A stretch of 64,000 nucleotides of DNA from Aurelia coerulea (Eukaryota; Cnidaria; Scyphozoa; Semaeostomeae; Ulmaridae): contig CM076943.1 in assembly GCA_039566865.1 (NCBI GenBank), positions 37,704,663-37,768,662 of the forward strand, written 5' to 3'. Position numbers and translations under genes: made by a program. A model generated the notes under the pieces. It had not been told where the DNA came from, searched no databases, and worked only from the letters and a program-made list of their open reading frames with translations. Shown in pieces: positions 21,601 through 36,600 of this stretch (its first letter is position 1; the number at the start of each line of letters is the position of its first letter).

Positions 21601-24600
21601 TTGTTGAATTCACCTTTCACGGCCTTTCCTTCATCATATATGAAATTTTCATGGACGCTTTTCTCAATCGAGGTAAGCCTCTCATCAAAATCATCCATGT
21701 CTTCAACATCTTTGGCATCGAAATAGCATTCAACAAGATCAAAAAGACCACCGGCGTAAGGTCTGCAATAAAATAATGGCAATAATTGAAGGTGTGATTA
21801 TAATTACCGGGTTCAGCAAATCTTTGACTTGGCATCTCTTCCACATTGTAAAATCAACAAAACAACAAAACAATAATAATTTTTCAATATTTTCGTTCTA
21901 AATTTTGTGTGCGCTTGTCACAAACTACTTTGTTTTTCTTTGATCCCAAAAAGTTGCGACCAAAATGACGATTACATCCGATCACCAATATTTTGCCGCC
22001 GAAGTCTCTCCTATGTTATGAGGTTCCTAGAGCACAGGATACCCTTGCCTCTATACGTTTGTGCCAAAAGTGCTTATGTCCTTTCGTATTCCTTTCTTAA
22101 AGGGAACTGAATAAGCTCCATTTATTTATAAACAAAAACCTAAGACTGGCAAATAATGATCACGCAATCCAGATTCACCAAACTCGAACTCTACATGCAC
22201 AGCAACTTGAGTCAAATTTGCCTTTTCTCGCATCACTTTGCCCATTGCAACTGCATTTCAGCGCTTGCAGCGAACGGAATTCCGCCTCGCAGCATATCCG
22301 CCATCTTCCAGAAAAGTAGTGCGCCGTCCCAGACCTATGCGAGAAGGTGTATTCTGTTTCAGAATTCCGTAGGGCTCGATTACTAGAATCAGACACTTAA
22401 GGTACAAATAAATTAAGGGTATTATTGGAAGGAATACTCATTCAACAAAACATGACTTACCCTACGTCTTCTATGCGGTCGTCTATCGATTCCCACGCGG
22501 CTCTCGCTTTCTGTTTCATTCCGATGTTGATGTAAAAGACAGCACACAACAAGTTGTACCACCAGATTGACACTTTGTCGCTTTCCGCTGAACACTGTTT
22601 TAGTAAGGAAAGGCACTGTTCTGTTTCGCTCAGATTTACGTCAGTTGAAGACGGAGTAAGCATTTGTTTAAGAATTGCCTCAACATGGCTCATCAGAAAT
22701 TGGTTCTTTATGGCAAGCAAGGGTTCTACAAGAAAACACAAAGTATTAATGAACAGAATTAAAAGTGTACTTGCCGGACTTGCGTGCATCATGGTCTTAA
22801 AGGACATGTCCCGGGTTGGAATGGTTGATCATAACACAGAAAATTATTCTGTTATCGTACTTTTCCAACAATTTTCGCCTTTTCTCTTCGAAATTACATA
22901 TTCAAATAAGCAATTTATGCGTCGTGATATCATCAAACCCAAAGATCTGGTAGCAATCTTTCCTTGCGATGACGTCACAGTTTCGTACAAGCAGTTTCGT
23001 AAAAAGATACATGTAAACACAAAAGGGAACAAGGAAACCATTCTAACTTAAAAATATTTTGAATTTCAACATTATCATCTAACACAAACCTTTCTAGCTT
23101 GAATGCTTCCGATTGGTTTTTCAAAGTTAAATTTATGAATTTAGACACATTTATGAAGATTATTAGACACGAAACAAGTTTTCATTATTTTTCGAAGCAA
23201 CCAAATCATGTTTCATTCCAGCTTTGAAAAATACGAAGACGAATTTACAATAACTCTCGCGAAAACACCCAGAAGAGACTGATTTTCCTTGTTATGCAAA
23301 GTTTTGCTGAGAGGGCTAATTGGCGGCCATTTAGGATAAGTTGTTGCGACACTTCCATTCCGTCAATCGAAATTAAATGTATTGGAACCTTGATTTCTAG
23401 TCATGACTGATTTTCAGCTGTTGGGAGTGCCGTTGTGTTGATCATAGAGGCAAATATTAACTAAACTCTATCTGCTCGTTTCTAGAGGCAAATATTAAAT
23501 AATTAATCAAAACTTTAAACTTACACATGGTTGCACGCTACCTTCACGTGTACCTTCGTTTTCTGCTTGTCTTTGACAGTTCATTTTTTGCGCTCCCTAT
23601 AGCATCGTCTCTGTATTATTGTAGCGTACTTTGTAGGTAATGCAATTAGCAACATGTTTGCAAATTTTTAAAAGCATATATGAAAACAATATTAACTTCC
23701 TTGTGCTGGGCCTAAGCTCCTTGAAAGCAAACGAGAGGTCCGTGAAAAAATGACGACATTTTAATAAAATATTTCATAAAAACCAGACGCAGCAGAACAT
23801 TGAGCTAGCAACACTGGTTAGAAAATTTATCTGACAACACAGATATAAAATTTCTTAAGGTTCTTCAAAAGCATATTTTTCGCGGCAAGCAAAAGTCGAG
23901 GGGTAGTATTCCTATGGTTTCCCTCACATCTACGACTCCCAACGATTGCGAAGTTGTTGTTGTTGATCAAGTGGTCAAAAATGGAGCTCGTTGATTGGCT
24001 GTGATGCAAAATGTAAAGAAACCAAAACTGCTATTGATGCAAAATTTACCCGTGCTGGATATATCAACTTAATTCAGTCAAGATTACAACTTCACTGCAA
24101 CTAAAAAAGCATTTCAGTCAACGACAAGATATTCTTTCTTATTGCTTACAAGGAAAGCCATTACATTATGGAAATATATATTTTTAATCATCTGCAAGCA
24201 AACAACGATTACACAAATGATACAAAAATGATTGATTTCTCAATACCTCGCTTAAAATCGCGTGACCAGGCTCCAGAGAGAATATAGCGAGAGCCAACTG
24301 GGTGTAATGCCCAAGCCATCGAGTCAGGTACATCATCAGCCCGATAAGACAGCGCTGCTTTGGCACGATTCACGATAACATGCTAGATGAAAAAGCAAAA
24401 TCAGTACAAGGTGAGGGAACTGAATATAAAACTTTTGCGAGTCTCTACTTTTCCATATGAGCATTGTATTGCTAACCTATCAACTTAGACAAAAAATATT
24501 AGGTCAACTTAGGTGTTTTTTTCTAAAATCATAAGAGACTTTTATCAAAAATTGTTTTATCTAAGATCCTAAAAAAACAGCCCTAACATACTTCCTCAAA

Positions 24601-27600
24601 TTAGTTAAAATTCAGCCCTGTATCTGCAGTACAGTCCTTAAATTAATACAAAGAGCGTTTCAAGGAATTCTTAAGAATTCTCCAAAAGCATAAGACTTCT
24701 TGAGATGTACGAAGGACTGATTGCAAGAGTGTGTAGCAAAACATCTTGAGAAGAATTTCTCAAGATTTCTTAGTTATGAAAACAGTGTTGATGTACCTAA
24801 GCGTGTACAGCATCAAACACTTAGGTACGGCCACACGATCATTAAACTCCAGCAGGATTTTTATTGTCCTGGCAACGCGTTGCACAGAAAAAGAATCTGA
24901 TCACTACTGTTAACTTAGGGCTGCCTTTAAGCCAGTTCCCCTTAATGTTTGCTAGCTACATCGCTGGCAAAATATGACAATGGATTTCGGCTATTTCAAA
25001 GCATTCGGAGTTGGAAAATTTTCACAAAACGAGTTGTACCTGGCGACTGGTGTGGACATTTTACGCAATTAAACCTTTAATATAAGCCTGTTTGTTAGCT
25101 ATATTATTTTCAGTGATAAAGCCAACTAAACCGGGCTGCATCTTTCATGCTGCAACTTTTTAGATATTTCAGTGAACACTGGAATGGTACACTGGAAATG
25201 AAATGGTGTTTTTTACACTCTGCATTTTTCTGATTTGCTGAAAGTCAAACGCAATCTAAATAAGAACATAACGGTAACATTGGCTAATGAGTGATACGTT
25301 TTGACTTCGCGAATTTTACGCATTGGCAAGAGACAGAGCACAGTAGGGGGACATGATATAAAGAGGCATTCCTAGTTCTGTTGGCATCGGCATCGCATCA
25401 TTCAGCTGGGATCATTGTTTCATTGTTCGTTTTGAATCGAGAACTTAAATTTCCATGCAAGCGGCAGCGGCCCCCCTGCAAGAGGATGCCATGTGATAAA
25501 TTGAAATTTCTTTTCAATCGCTGATGAAATTTCTTTTGTGACCACAACTGAAGAGAGGCAAATACGCGCTCAACAAAACAAGAGAGTGATTAAGAGGTTT
25601 TGTTCCACTGTCCTTGAAAGTTCACGATTGTGTGATAAAAATACGTTGTTTATTGCAAATAAGGCGCCCTCTATCTGATATAATGTCCACCAGCCACCAG
25701 CCGCAGCCGCCAGTCGCAGCCACTAGTTTGCTACATAGCCAGATCGCCTACTCTTGATGCCTGAAAAAAAAACAAGATTAGATGCTGTTGCATAGCAGTC
25801 AAACTCATACCATAATAGGTTTTGCAACTTTCCCAAATTTGACACTCAACATGATTGCATAGTTGAAGTAAATCTTCATCAGCATTTCACTTGTCACTAC
25901 AGTTTCTCCATTTTCCGCCATGTTTATTGCTGCCATCGACAGCTGTGCACATAGCAACTTGCTTCTTCTGCTTTCGCCATCTTTGTATCAAAATGTAAAA
26001 ATTCAAATTTTACGATTTACAATCTATTGTATAGATGATTTTGTAATAGATTACTTTTATAGCTGGTCCAACGTTTGCTACTGATACAAACCAGAGAGCT
26101 AGAGCAATTATCAACTAAACCTACCAAACAATGCTAAAATTTCAACCTATGCTGTAGTAATGCCTTGTACACGGGCAACCAATTTTACAAGGCTCGTGAT
26201 CTGGACTGAAAATTGTAATTGATGCAAATGAAAGACATTCCTGAATGCTAAAAATAGCCTTTCCAATATCATACAACTTATTTTTTGACCTCCTTTGTCA
26301 ATGATGCATATTTATCTATAGAGGGTATGAAAGAACGCATTGAAAAACCATAATTTGCGCTATATTCTTTCAGCAACATCATACAATGCCTGCCAAAAGT
26401 CTTGGAACACCTTTGCTAGTTTTGCCTTTTTTGCGATTCCCTCCTCTCCCCCTCAGAACACTGTTGTTCTGTGATGATAAAATGGGGATGGCAGGACGAT
26501 TCGCGACTTTGTTGGAATGCTGGGACAGAAACCTTGCAAATCAACATTGTTTCGGGGGTAAGGGGGTGCTTAAACCTAATCGCTATGGTTACAATTGCAG
26601 ATTGTCAAAAATGGCCTAAGTGTTCTCATGACTTTTGGCAGGCATTGTAGTTCTTGACTGACAGCCATTATATTGAGATTGTTCATTATCCTTTAAGTCT
26701 ACAATGATAGGTTGTATTCTTTCTGACAATTATGACCACACAATAAGCTTCATATACGAAAAGAAATGAATGCTTTTTTCTAGCATCTTCAAAACGAGGC
26801 AGCTATAAAGAGTTAAATTTACTAATTCTAAAACCATCACAAGATCAGCTATGCCTGGGGAACTAATTCTCTATTTGATCTAATTGCCGAAAAAAGATAT
26901 TTGAACAGTGGCCATGTAATCAGATTTTGGTAATTTTTCAAACAGGAGACCTTTTTCCAGACACCCGGTAGCTCAGTTGCAAAGTTTCTTACGACATTAA
27001 CCTTTCCATACTAAACTAAAGCTATATTTTTTAGATCAACCCAGATGTCTTGCAACAATCAAGTGAAAACTTGAGCGTAAGATGAAATAAAAAAATTTTC
27101 AAGGCAGCATTGCTCCTTGATATTACACGAGGCAGAATAAAGCACGAAGAGCGTTTACAGATGTTTTAAGCAATGAATTGAACGAGACAGGTTTTAAGAA
27201 AATTGTATGCCTCCATTACGAATGTCATAATGACCATTTTCAGTGAATAAGTAACGTTCTTACTTGATAAGGAAAATTGGGCGTGGATGTTGACAACGTA
27301 GTCTCTTGCACGTTCAGAACTACTCCGGAGATCAGCATTGATTCATGTGGGGTTGAACTTATCAAAATATTGTCAAATTGCATTGATCAGGTTAAAAAAA
27401 TTGTCATGATACAAAAATGTCATCTAAAGCTGAAATCTTACCTAACAATGCCAATTCAAGGAGCTTAGCGTATGCCTGTGCAGCTAATGCACACGACGCA
27501 CGGTATCGTGAAACTGCTTCATGAAATGAATGCCTCCTGGGCAGGATGATCCAACCAATACTTTTCAGTACTGACAGCAAGCCAATTTGATGCAAGACGT

Positions 27601-30600
27601 GACAAACACTATGCCATATCAACGAAGGTATCACATCAAGCTTTGACGTTGACCATGGTCGACCAATTACTCGCAAAGCACGCTCCACATGTAAGGAGGC
27701 AACCTGAAAGTCTCCCTGCAGGAAATGATGAAAATTTAACAGCTACAACTCAAAGGAAGCCAAGAAGCGCCTTTCTCACCCTACAGTTACTATGAAGCTC
27801 AACCTTCAACCTTAACTTGACGTTCAATACTATTTTCCTGGAGTCAATTTATCCAATATCCTAAAATGAATAAAATTCACAAATGTCTCTCCTCAGAACA
27901 CTGAGGTTGCGTTTGGGAGCTATACTGGATGACTCAGATAGAACTTTTTTAAATGCAGGACACATGGGATGCCATATCATTATAATTTAAGTTGCTATTG
28001 AACGCTAATTATGTAACATCAATTCCAAAAAGGTAACATTGTAACGATTTTTGCTAAGTAGTGACTTTAAATTATGTTGCTCTTTTCAGAATAATTATTT
28101 AACCTCGTGCCCAGGTCTGATGTTGTCAACCACGTCATCAATACTGGCCCTGACCCTGGTATCGGGTGCCACTAAAGGCAATTGGGTGCAATTTTGTTTT
28201 GCATACATTATCAAGCTATTCTCACTACCAAAGCCCTGTCTCAGCTCAACAGCGACAACATTGTCAAAGAAAGGTAAAGTCGACAAAGGAAGCACCATGT
28301 AGTGGTCACGTGATATAACACGTGATATAACACATGATAACTGGTCACGTGATATAACACATCCTTGTGATGATGAATAGAAACACTAAATGACAAGTGT
28401 GAACAAAATTTGTCTGCAGCCGCAGCCAGCTAGGAATCGAAGGACAAATATACTACGTACCCCCACCCCAGGAACGCATCGCTTTCTTTCAATTCTCTAA
28501 ATAACGATAAAAATGCCCCCGTAAAAATTAATCCGTTTTCTAAGAACAATATCTTACCGCCCTTGAAATAAAGTATTTAACGTGCAAAAGTATTCATAAA
28601 TCAGAAGTGTTACCTTTTTCATTTCAATATCTGCTTTCTTCATGTATGTGGCAAACAAAGACAATGGCTTACAATCTCGTGGAAATCTTGGTTCACCTTT
28701 TATCAACAACCACGCAAAGAACAATAAGTAAAGAATGCCATTGACGATCAGACCAGAATATGCCTTGAATCCATCATCTCCGTCATATGAGCCAGTTGAT
28801 AAGATAGTTCGACCACCGGTGTGTGGTCTTGCATAGTCCTTAGATGGACCTACAGAAGGAGATGCCATCAGTAGAACTGTTTCATAGAAAAGGTAACGGT
28901 CAGATATTCTTTCGAGAGATCCAACTGTCTACTTTAGTGTATGACAAACATTTCCCTAATGAGAATACTAATTCAATTTTTAAAAATATCATTTGCTAAT
29001 AACAATATCCCTTCAGTTAAAAATCCTACAAAATCCTAAATATGAAAGTACAAATCTAAAACTAAATTAATACACTCCCGCCACGAAAGTATACGGACAG
29101 CTCAAACAGAATGGCGTCAAATCTGACCGTTAGCCCTTCGACCCCAAAACAGTTCAGCCGTTATGCGGCCATTTCAGGGACTGAAAACCAATTATTTTAC
29201 CGCCAAAACTTTGTTTATCGATCACGCAATCAAGGAAGAAATGAAAAATTGAAAAACAAAGCAAAATGAAGTGTTTTGATAGCAAAATATGAATTTAGCT
29301 GTGAGAAGGAAAAGCAATCGAAAACAAGACAATATGTTCAACAAATTTCCAGTCTTGGATGCTGCTACATGATAGGAGAAGATTGTATTTTATATCAAAT
29401 GAAGCAGAAAAGATCGCAGTTTTAGGAATCATGTGAATGATAGCAAAAAGACACTTGGCTATAAAATGGCAAAATTAAATTTGAGTCTCCCATCACTGTA
29501 GGGTTGCGATATCACTTGTGCCAAGGTAAGTTTAAATTTGTATCAAAGCCTCAAAAACATAATTAATGCCAAAGGTTGGCCTAAAGTTTGTATCATTTTG
29601 TACATCTTACATAGGGGAATCTGAGAAAAATCATGAAGTCCCTGAAGAATTTTCTTTGCAAAAATTCGGTTTTGAGCTTGATTGCAATAATTTTGTGTTT
29701 ACAAAACCTTACCTCAATCGCAGCAACTGTCCTTTTTTCATTTATAACTTCATTATATCTGGATTTTACTTGAATTTTCTTTCATATTTGCAAATTTCAG
29801 ACTTTTTTGCACCAAGTGATGCTATTCCAGTGAACGAGTTATTTGGAAGAGTATCTTGAATATCAGTTCTAAGTTGGGAGGCTCCTTTGTTATCGATTAC
29901 ATTTTCTCCTCGCAGCTAGTTTCATGTTTTATTATCAAAACACGTTTATCTTGCTTTGTTTTTCAATTTTTTATTTCTTCCTTGAATCGATAAACACAAT
30001 TTTGGCGGTAAAATCGTTTATTTCCACTCCCTGAAATGGCCGCATAACGGCTGAACCGTTTGGGGGTCGAAGGACCAACGGTCAAATTCGACGCCATTTT
30101 GTTTCGGCTGTCCGGATACTTTCGTGACGGGAGTGTATAAGTATAATGTTTCAGTAAAACTGATCTTCCCGGGAGTTGTTCTTGAGGGGCTTGAATTAAT
30201 TATCAAGGCACACCAAATGTCTTTTTAGATGTATTTAAAACAGGCGTAACGACGACAGCTCTCTGATATGAATTGGAGTATCATTCCAAGCCATAACGCC
30301 AGAGTAATGAAACCATTTCCTGGCAAATTCAAGATTTAGCTAAGAAATATGAAGATCTCTATAATTCCTCGTATTATAGTTTGATACAGAGCATTTCTGT
30401 TGGAATATATTCCAAAGGCTCGTAGGGCATAGCTTGTTTACAATCTTATATACTATAACAGATAACAGAGCGATCAAAACGAAATAAGATACTGAACGGT
30501 TCAACATGTTTTAGGCAATGGGTCCTTAAATCTTGCGCGTTCAATAATTGATAGGACTCTGTTTTGAAAGAGTTGAAGTGCTTGAAGTTCGGATGAAGAA

Positions 30601-33600
30601 ATGCTGAGCATACTACGTTTCCGTAGCATAGGTGACTTTCAAAGAGAGCGTGATACACATCACATAACTTTGATTGGGGACGAACGTCTTTAAGTTTTTT
30701 CAAAGATGATAAACCACCTGTTACCTTTCCTGTCAGTGATTTATATTGATCCTTCCATTTCAGCCCTTCATCGATAATGACACCAAGAGACTTGGTTTCT
30801 TCCTCTCGTTTTAGTTCACAATCATTGAGTTCGAGCGAAGGGAGGTCAACAGTTCTTTCTTCGTCATGCATATGAGCTCTTTTCTGTCAATAGATGCGAT
30901 TGTCATGTGTGTATCATCGGCATACAAGTTTGCTTTGGAGAAGTCCAAGCACCCCTCAAAGTCATTGAGGTGCACAATGAAAAGGAGGGGACCTAAGCAT
31001 GATCTGTAAGGAATGCCACAAAAGACTTGCTTGGTCCCAGACATTTGACCATTTACAGAACAAAACTGCTTTCGTCCATTCAAGTACGGCCTAAACGGTT
31101 CTCTTTCTTTTTCTTTGATACCATACTTGACCAAGCAATTTATCTGTCAACATTTTGTGATCAACCGTACCAAAAGCTGTTTTCAAGTCTATAAATATTG
31201 TCATATTCGGCTTCCGATTATAAGCATTTTCAAGCCAATGTCCAGTACTATTAATCAAGGACATAATCGCGGTATAATAGAGTTTTCGAAAAGCATATTG
31301 GTTATTGTTAATATGACATTTGCTTTGAGAAACATGTGAAATTGATCATGCAAAATTGTTTCCAATACTCTTTAGAAAATTGAAAGCACTGTAGTTATTG
31401 CTATCACATTTTTCCCCAGACTCGAATATAAGATCGGGGAATATACCATTTTTCATTGAAGAATTGCAAATAAGAGCCAATGGGTACGAAATGAATTTAG
31501 CTGTATTTTTTACAAAGGTCGTAGGTATTTTATCAGGCCCACATGCTTTGCCATTTTTTAATTGTTTTGAGCTCTTCATGACCTGGAAGTTAGTTACTGG
31601 TTTTAAGATCAAGCTAGCTGAATCGTTTGATTTGATATGTTTAAGGGACTGTTCATTATTTATAAAGGGGTTGGTACTGAAGAGAATTGGGTTGGGTAAG
31701 AGAAATTTTCTAACATAAAAAGGTTGGGTAAACAATTTTTCACTTAATTTTAAGGTTGGGAAAACAAAATTTTCCCACCAATTGATGCCAAATGTTTAAA
31801 GTCCAAAATTATCAATATCATCATCAACATCATCAACACTATCCATTTCAATTTCAGTGTTTACTTTGTTCATCTTTGTCGTCAATAATTACAGTATTGA
31901 ATTGATAATTTACATCGTTTGACATTGAAACCATGTTTATCGGTCAGAGACCTCAGAGAGGGGTCAGAGAGGGGTTGGGCAAACATTTTTCCACCTGAAA
32001 ATTGTTGGGTAGATGTTTTTGCTGTCACTTTCAGAGTTGGGTAAGAAGATTTTTTGGACAAGAAAACATTTCTCTTCAGTACCAACCCCTCTGTAAATAA
32101 TGAACGGTCCCTAAGTGGTAATTTTTTTCTGTAAGCTTTGGACCAACAGAAACAAAGTGCTGATTAAAATTCTCAGCCAGTTCACCTTCCCCAGTCACCA
32201 CTTTTTAATTTACATTTAAACTAGAAATCGATTTACTGGCGGAGTCTTTATTCAACACCCTGTCGATGGTTTTCCGCATTTTCTTAGGATCATCTTTCTA
32301 TGGTTTCTTCAATTAATCCATGATAATGATCCTGAATTGCTTTCCGCATCGCATGCGTACATTGATAACGTAGTCCTTTGTGGGTTGGCTACAGGAGAGG
32401 ATCTTTTGGAAGCTGCCCTCTGAATTTTATCCTTTTAGTTATGAGGTCTCTGACCGAGGAAGTAAGCCAGGGAGCAAATTTATTGCGTAACGTTTTGACC
32501 TGAGGGGGCGCGTGTGCATTCAACAGCGACTCAAAGACCTCTTGAATGTTGTTACCATTTTACTTGGTTAATCGGTTAAGAAGATATTCCCAATCAATTT
32601 CTTGCAGATCTTTGCTGAAACAAGGCTTCATTATACCTTTTTAAGCTGCGAGTGTCAGCCAGCCTCTGCTTTTTGGAGGAATTAAGCCTCGATGCGTTTA
32701 CCTTCCTTATACCATAAATCATGTAATGATCAACTATTCCAGTTTCTATGATATCTACGTTGACAATGTAACTTTGCTTAATGGTACGGAAGTGGTCTGT
32801 CCATAAGCGCTTTACTAATTGTGGGATCACGGTCTTCACTGTGAGTCACAGCAATCCTCGTATATGACTTAATTAGCTGCTCAAGCTGAAATTATGAGTA
32901 GATAACTTTGAGCTTGCTACCATTACAATGTCTTTCTTGTGTTCAATATTTTGTTTTAAGTATTATGATAATCGTATGGGTTTTTCTTTGGATCGTTAAA
33001 TTGTCCATGTTCCTTCCTTTTCACTAAGTTTCTCTCTATGAAATTCTGAATGGCTACTAATATGGATATGCTTATCGCCAATGGTAATTGGGCAGTTGCG
33101 TGCAGGAACAGTTTCCTGCGAGATTCATGTGCTTGGCAAAATAGTGAAACTTTTCACATTTGCCTTGGATTCTTATCATCTGAAGTCATCAAGCGTTACT
33201 AGGATGACGCAGTATTAGTAGATATGGTAAAATCTCTGAAAAGTATTTTAGGGGACTCAAGAAGCCCAAATGCACCCTTGCTATATCGGTCCCTGAAAAA
33301 TGTCACTTGCGCTTGGATCACCTTCATTCCACGTGTTTGCTCTTTGAACTAAATTCCCGGTGAAACATTTATGACAGCAAATAAATTGTAGGCTGGAAGA
33401 TAACATAACATCATATTCTCTTTTCCAATAAATCATTTTTATCATCATTCTCTGGCCTCCTACACACACAAAAGTCATCAAAATGTGACAGCCCTGAGAT
33501 TTTCCTTAGAAAATGTCGTAGTTTGCAATTATGGGAACTTCACCTAGAGAACTAAGTAGCACGTTTCAATGGCATACTTCAAGTAATTGTTTGTCTTTAA

Positions 33601-36600
33601 AATCCGCAAATTTTTTGAAAAAAGTAACTTAACTCGCTTCATCTACAACGTTAAATCGTCATCAATAAAAATTCCCGCTGTTCCTCAATTTACCAATAGC
33701 GGGTGGGCTGACCAACAAAATTCAGGAATTTACAAAATCAGAGTTCCTAAATCATTAGATGGATTTGAACGAATCAACATTCTGGTTGATGGCATTTTTA
33801 TGTGATTTTCTCGCACTTGAAGCAAGGAGTAAAACCGATATTGAATTTACAAGAGTTCATTGTTTACAAATGACTGAAAATGGTCCAGGACTCTCGATCA
33901 GGTTGTGGGGAATCTCGCACACGGGACGATATACTCGTTCATTAATCTCTCTCAAGAAGTACACAATATGATTGTTTAATAAATCCCAGGGCAATAAGTG
34001 TGCAGACGACATGAGAAGTTTCTTTGTGTAGACGTTTCTTTATGACTTGATCGAGTGTTCAGGATATTTTTCAGGACTTTCGTAAACAAGGGATTTCAGA
34101 AGTCAAATTTACCTACATTCTCAGAACCGATAAAATATGAGGAAAATCACAAAAATACTTTGATCTTTCGGCAATCAGGCAGAATTCATTCCATTCCAAT
34201 CTATTCTGTACTCTAGATGCAATGAATTTTCAAACGCCTGAATATTTTTTGGCGTGCCTGGTAGATGCCCCAAAACGAAAATTTCATGTTCTAGTAAAAA
34301 TGAACCTTATTCGTTAAAATCAATGCTTTCTCCAAAAAGAAGACTGGATGTTTCAGCAAACATAAAAGGAAACATGGACCTTATTCGTTGAAACCATTGC
34401 TTTCTCAAAAGAGAAGACTTGAAAACATGGAAATAAATAAGAACCTTTTCTTCGACTTACCATTACTTGTTCCAAAAAGAAGACTTGACGGTCCAGCAAA
34501 CATGAAAGCAAACATGAACATGCTCACGAAAAATCGTTGTTTGTTTGTCATACTGAATGTTCCACCACCTTGTACAGATTCAACTGCTGATGATGTGGAG
34601 GTTGTGGGGGAAGCTACCTCCTCCTGCATTTCAAAGGACTGCCTTGGTTCATCTATCAATAAGTCCACATCATCATCGTCAGAAGATGTCAAACTGTCGA
34701 AGTCGTCCGGTTGACTTTGAGGCAGATTCTGCATATTTTGATGGGATTGTAGAAGGTCAACAACGCTTGCTGTGAGATAAGAAAACATGGTTACCTCGCA
34801 TTCTCCAGATATACTGGCATGCAAATCAAATAAGCTTCACGGTCAACTCTAAATTAGATATGAAGGCTTATCCTGCCAAAAATCTATTTCTTTCTATTAA
34901 TCATGCTTGGGAAATAAGGTCGCTCTGAAATAGCACGTTTGCCCCAAGCTGATATTTACACGTCTTTTTACGAGACTAGGTCATCAGAAATTAGCACCAG
35001 GATGGTTGAAAACTTAAGAAACACTGGTACCATGCTCGAGAAGAGTAAGAAATTTGATTCTTTCGATTTTCGGGGGGCAAGACACTGACGTTATATTGGA
35101 GAGAATATAATGACAGAATCAGCTGAAAAAAAACTTTTGGGTGTAACATTGGACAAGAACCTTGATTTCAAGAGAATCACGCAAACGTACTGTGTAACAA
35201 AGCTGGAGAAAAGTTGCATGCACTGGCACGTATTTCAAATTATATGGATGTCGAGAAATTGAGGATTATGATGAACACTATCGATATTCTCAGTTTAGCC
35301 ATTGTCCACTCATTTGGATGTTTGATGATTGATAGGTCAGTTAATTAGATAAACGAGAGAGCCATGTGAAGCGCATGCAAAGATAGTTGTTCAAGTTTGG
35401 AGGATTTTTTGAGGAAAGCAGAATCAGTGTCCATTCACCAAATAAATTTGCAGTTGCTTGCTAAAGAAAATTTTTAAAACTCAAAGCAATCTCAATTGAA
35501 GTTTCATGAAACAAATGTTCGTCCAAAAACGACAGGGTATGGTATTAAAAATGGACGTTTTCTTGTATCTAGGATATGGCATGCATTGCCATCTTCCATA
35601 AAAGAGTCCCAGACACTAAATAATTTCAAAGGAAAAATTAGAAGCTACGATTTTGGTTGCAACTGTGGACTAATCTATTGTATGTTGATAATTTAGGGCT
35701 TGAATAGTTGTAATTTTGAGCTGTATACTTTCTTTGTAATCTAGATTTAATCTATGATTAGTAACATGTATTTAGGTTTTGGTTGGCATTAATAAGCATA
35801 TTACCTAGACAAGAGCCGCCAACCTTAAATGAAAGAAATCATCATATCAAAATACACGTTTCGAACGAACTTACTATGTTTCTGCGCCATTTTCAACCTC
35901 GTGTTTTCTAGCCTTAATTTCTGGTTGATCTTCTTGTAATGTTTTAGGCAATCGATTGCTTTTCTCAGGATGCCAGCTTTTGTGCACTGTAGAAAGATTT
36001 ATTGAGGCTAGCAATAAAATTGTTTGCACCAATATGAGCCAACCACAAAGGCAAAGCAATAGGGACGTTCCTTTTAAAGTTTCAATCAATAAAGTACAAA
36101 CTGCTATCATTCCAGGTGGGCACCTGAAACCTCTGAAATCGACGAGATAGAAAATAATAGACTGAATCGCATGATAGAGGGGCTGCACCCTAAATGGTCA
36201 GCTTTCGAAACAAAGTTGATTAAAAATAAGGAAATGTCTAGGCCAATCACGATAAAAATGTTCATTAACAGTTTCTTAAAGCTGAACTTAAATGTAACGA
36301 CCAGCCACTTTGTTTGTGTTGGTAAATTTTCAGCTCGAACACAAATCGGCTTCAACGGTCAATTATGAAACTGAGTGCGGGGGGGGATAAGGAAGTCTAC
36401 CAGCTATCGTATCCTGGACTAAAGGATTTATCGAAATGAGAACACTCCGTTCAGCGTGATCATAAAGCAATTGTGAATCAAGTGACTTCATCAGTTCCAT
36501 AATAAATCAGTAATGTATTACTCCTTAGGGGGTCTACATTTGTCATACATTGGGACTCATAAATTATACTAATTTATCACAACATTACACCAGCTATTTT

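Noticed and set aside
35874..36188. Minus-strand ORF of 104 aa with a hydrophobic stretch, at first taken for an SREBP membrane segment
   Set aside because: It overlaps exon 4 in the wrong frame; the correct frame gives the zipper helix, and true membrane segments are in exons 5 and 6.
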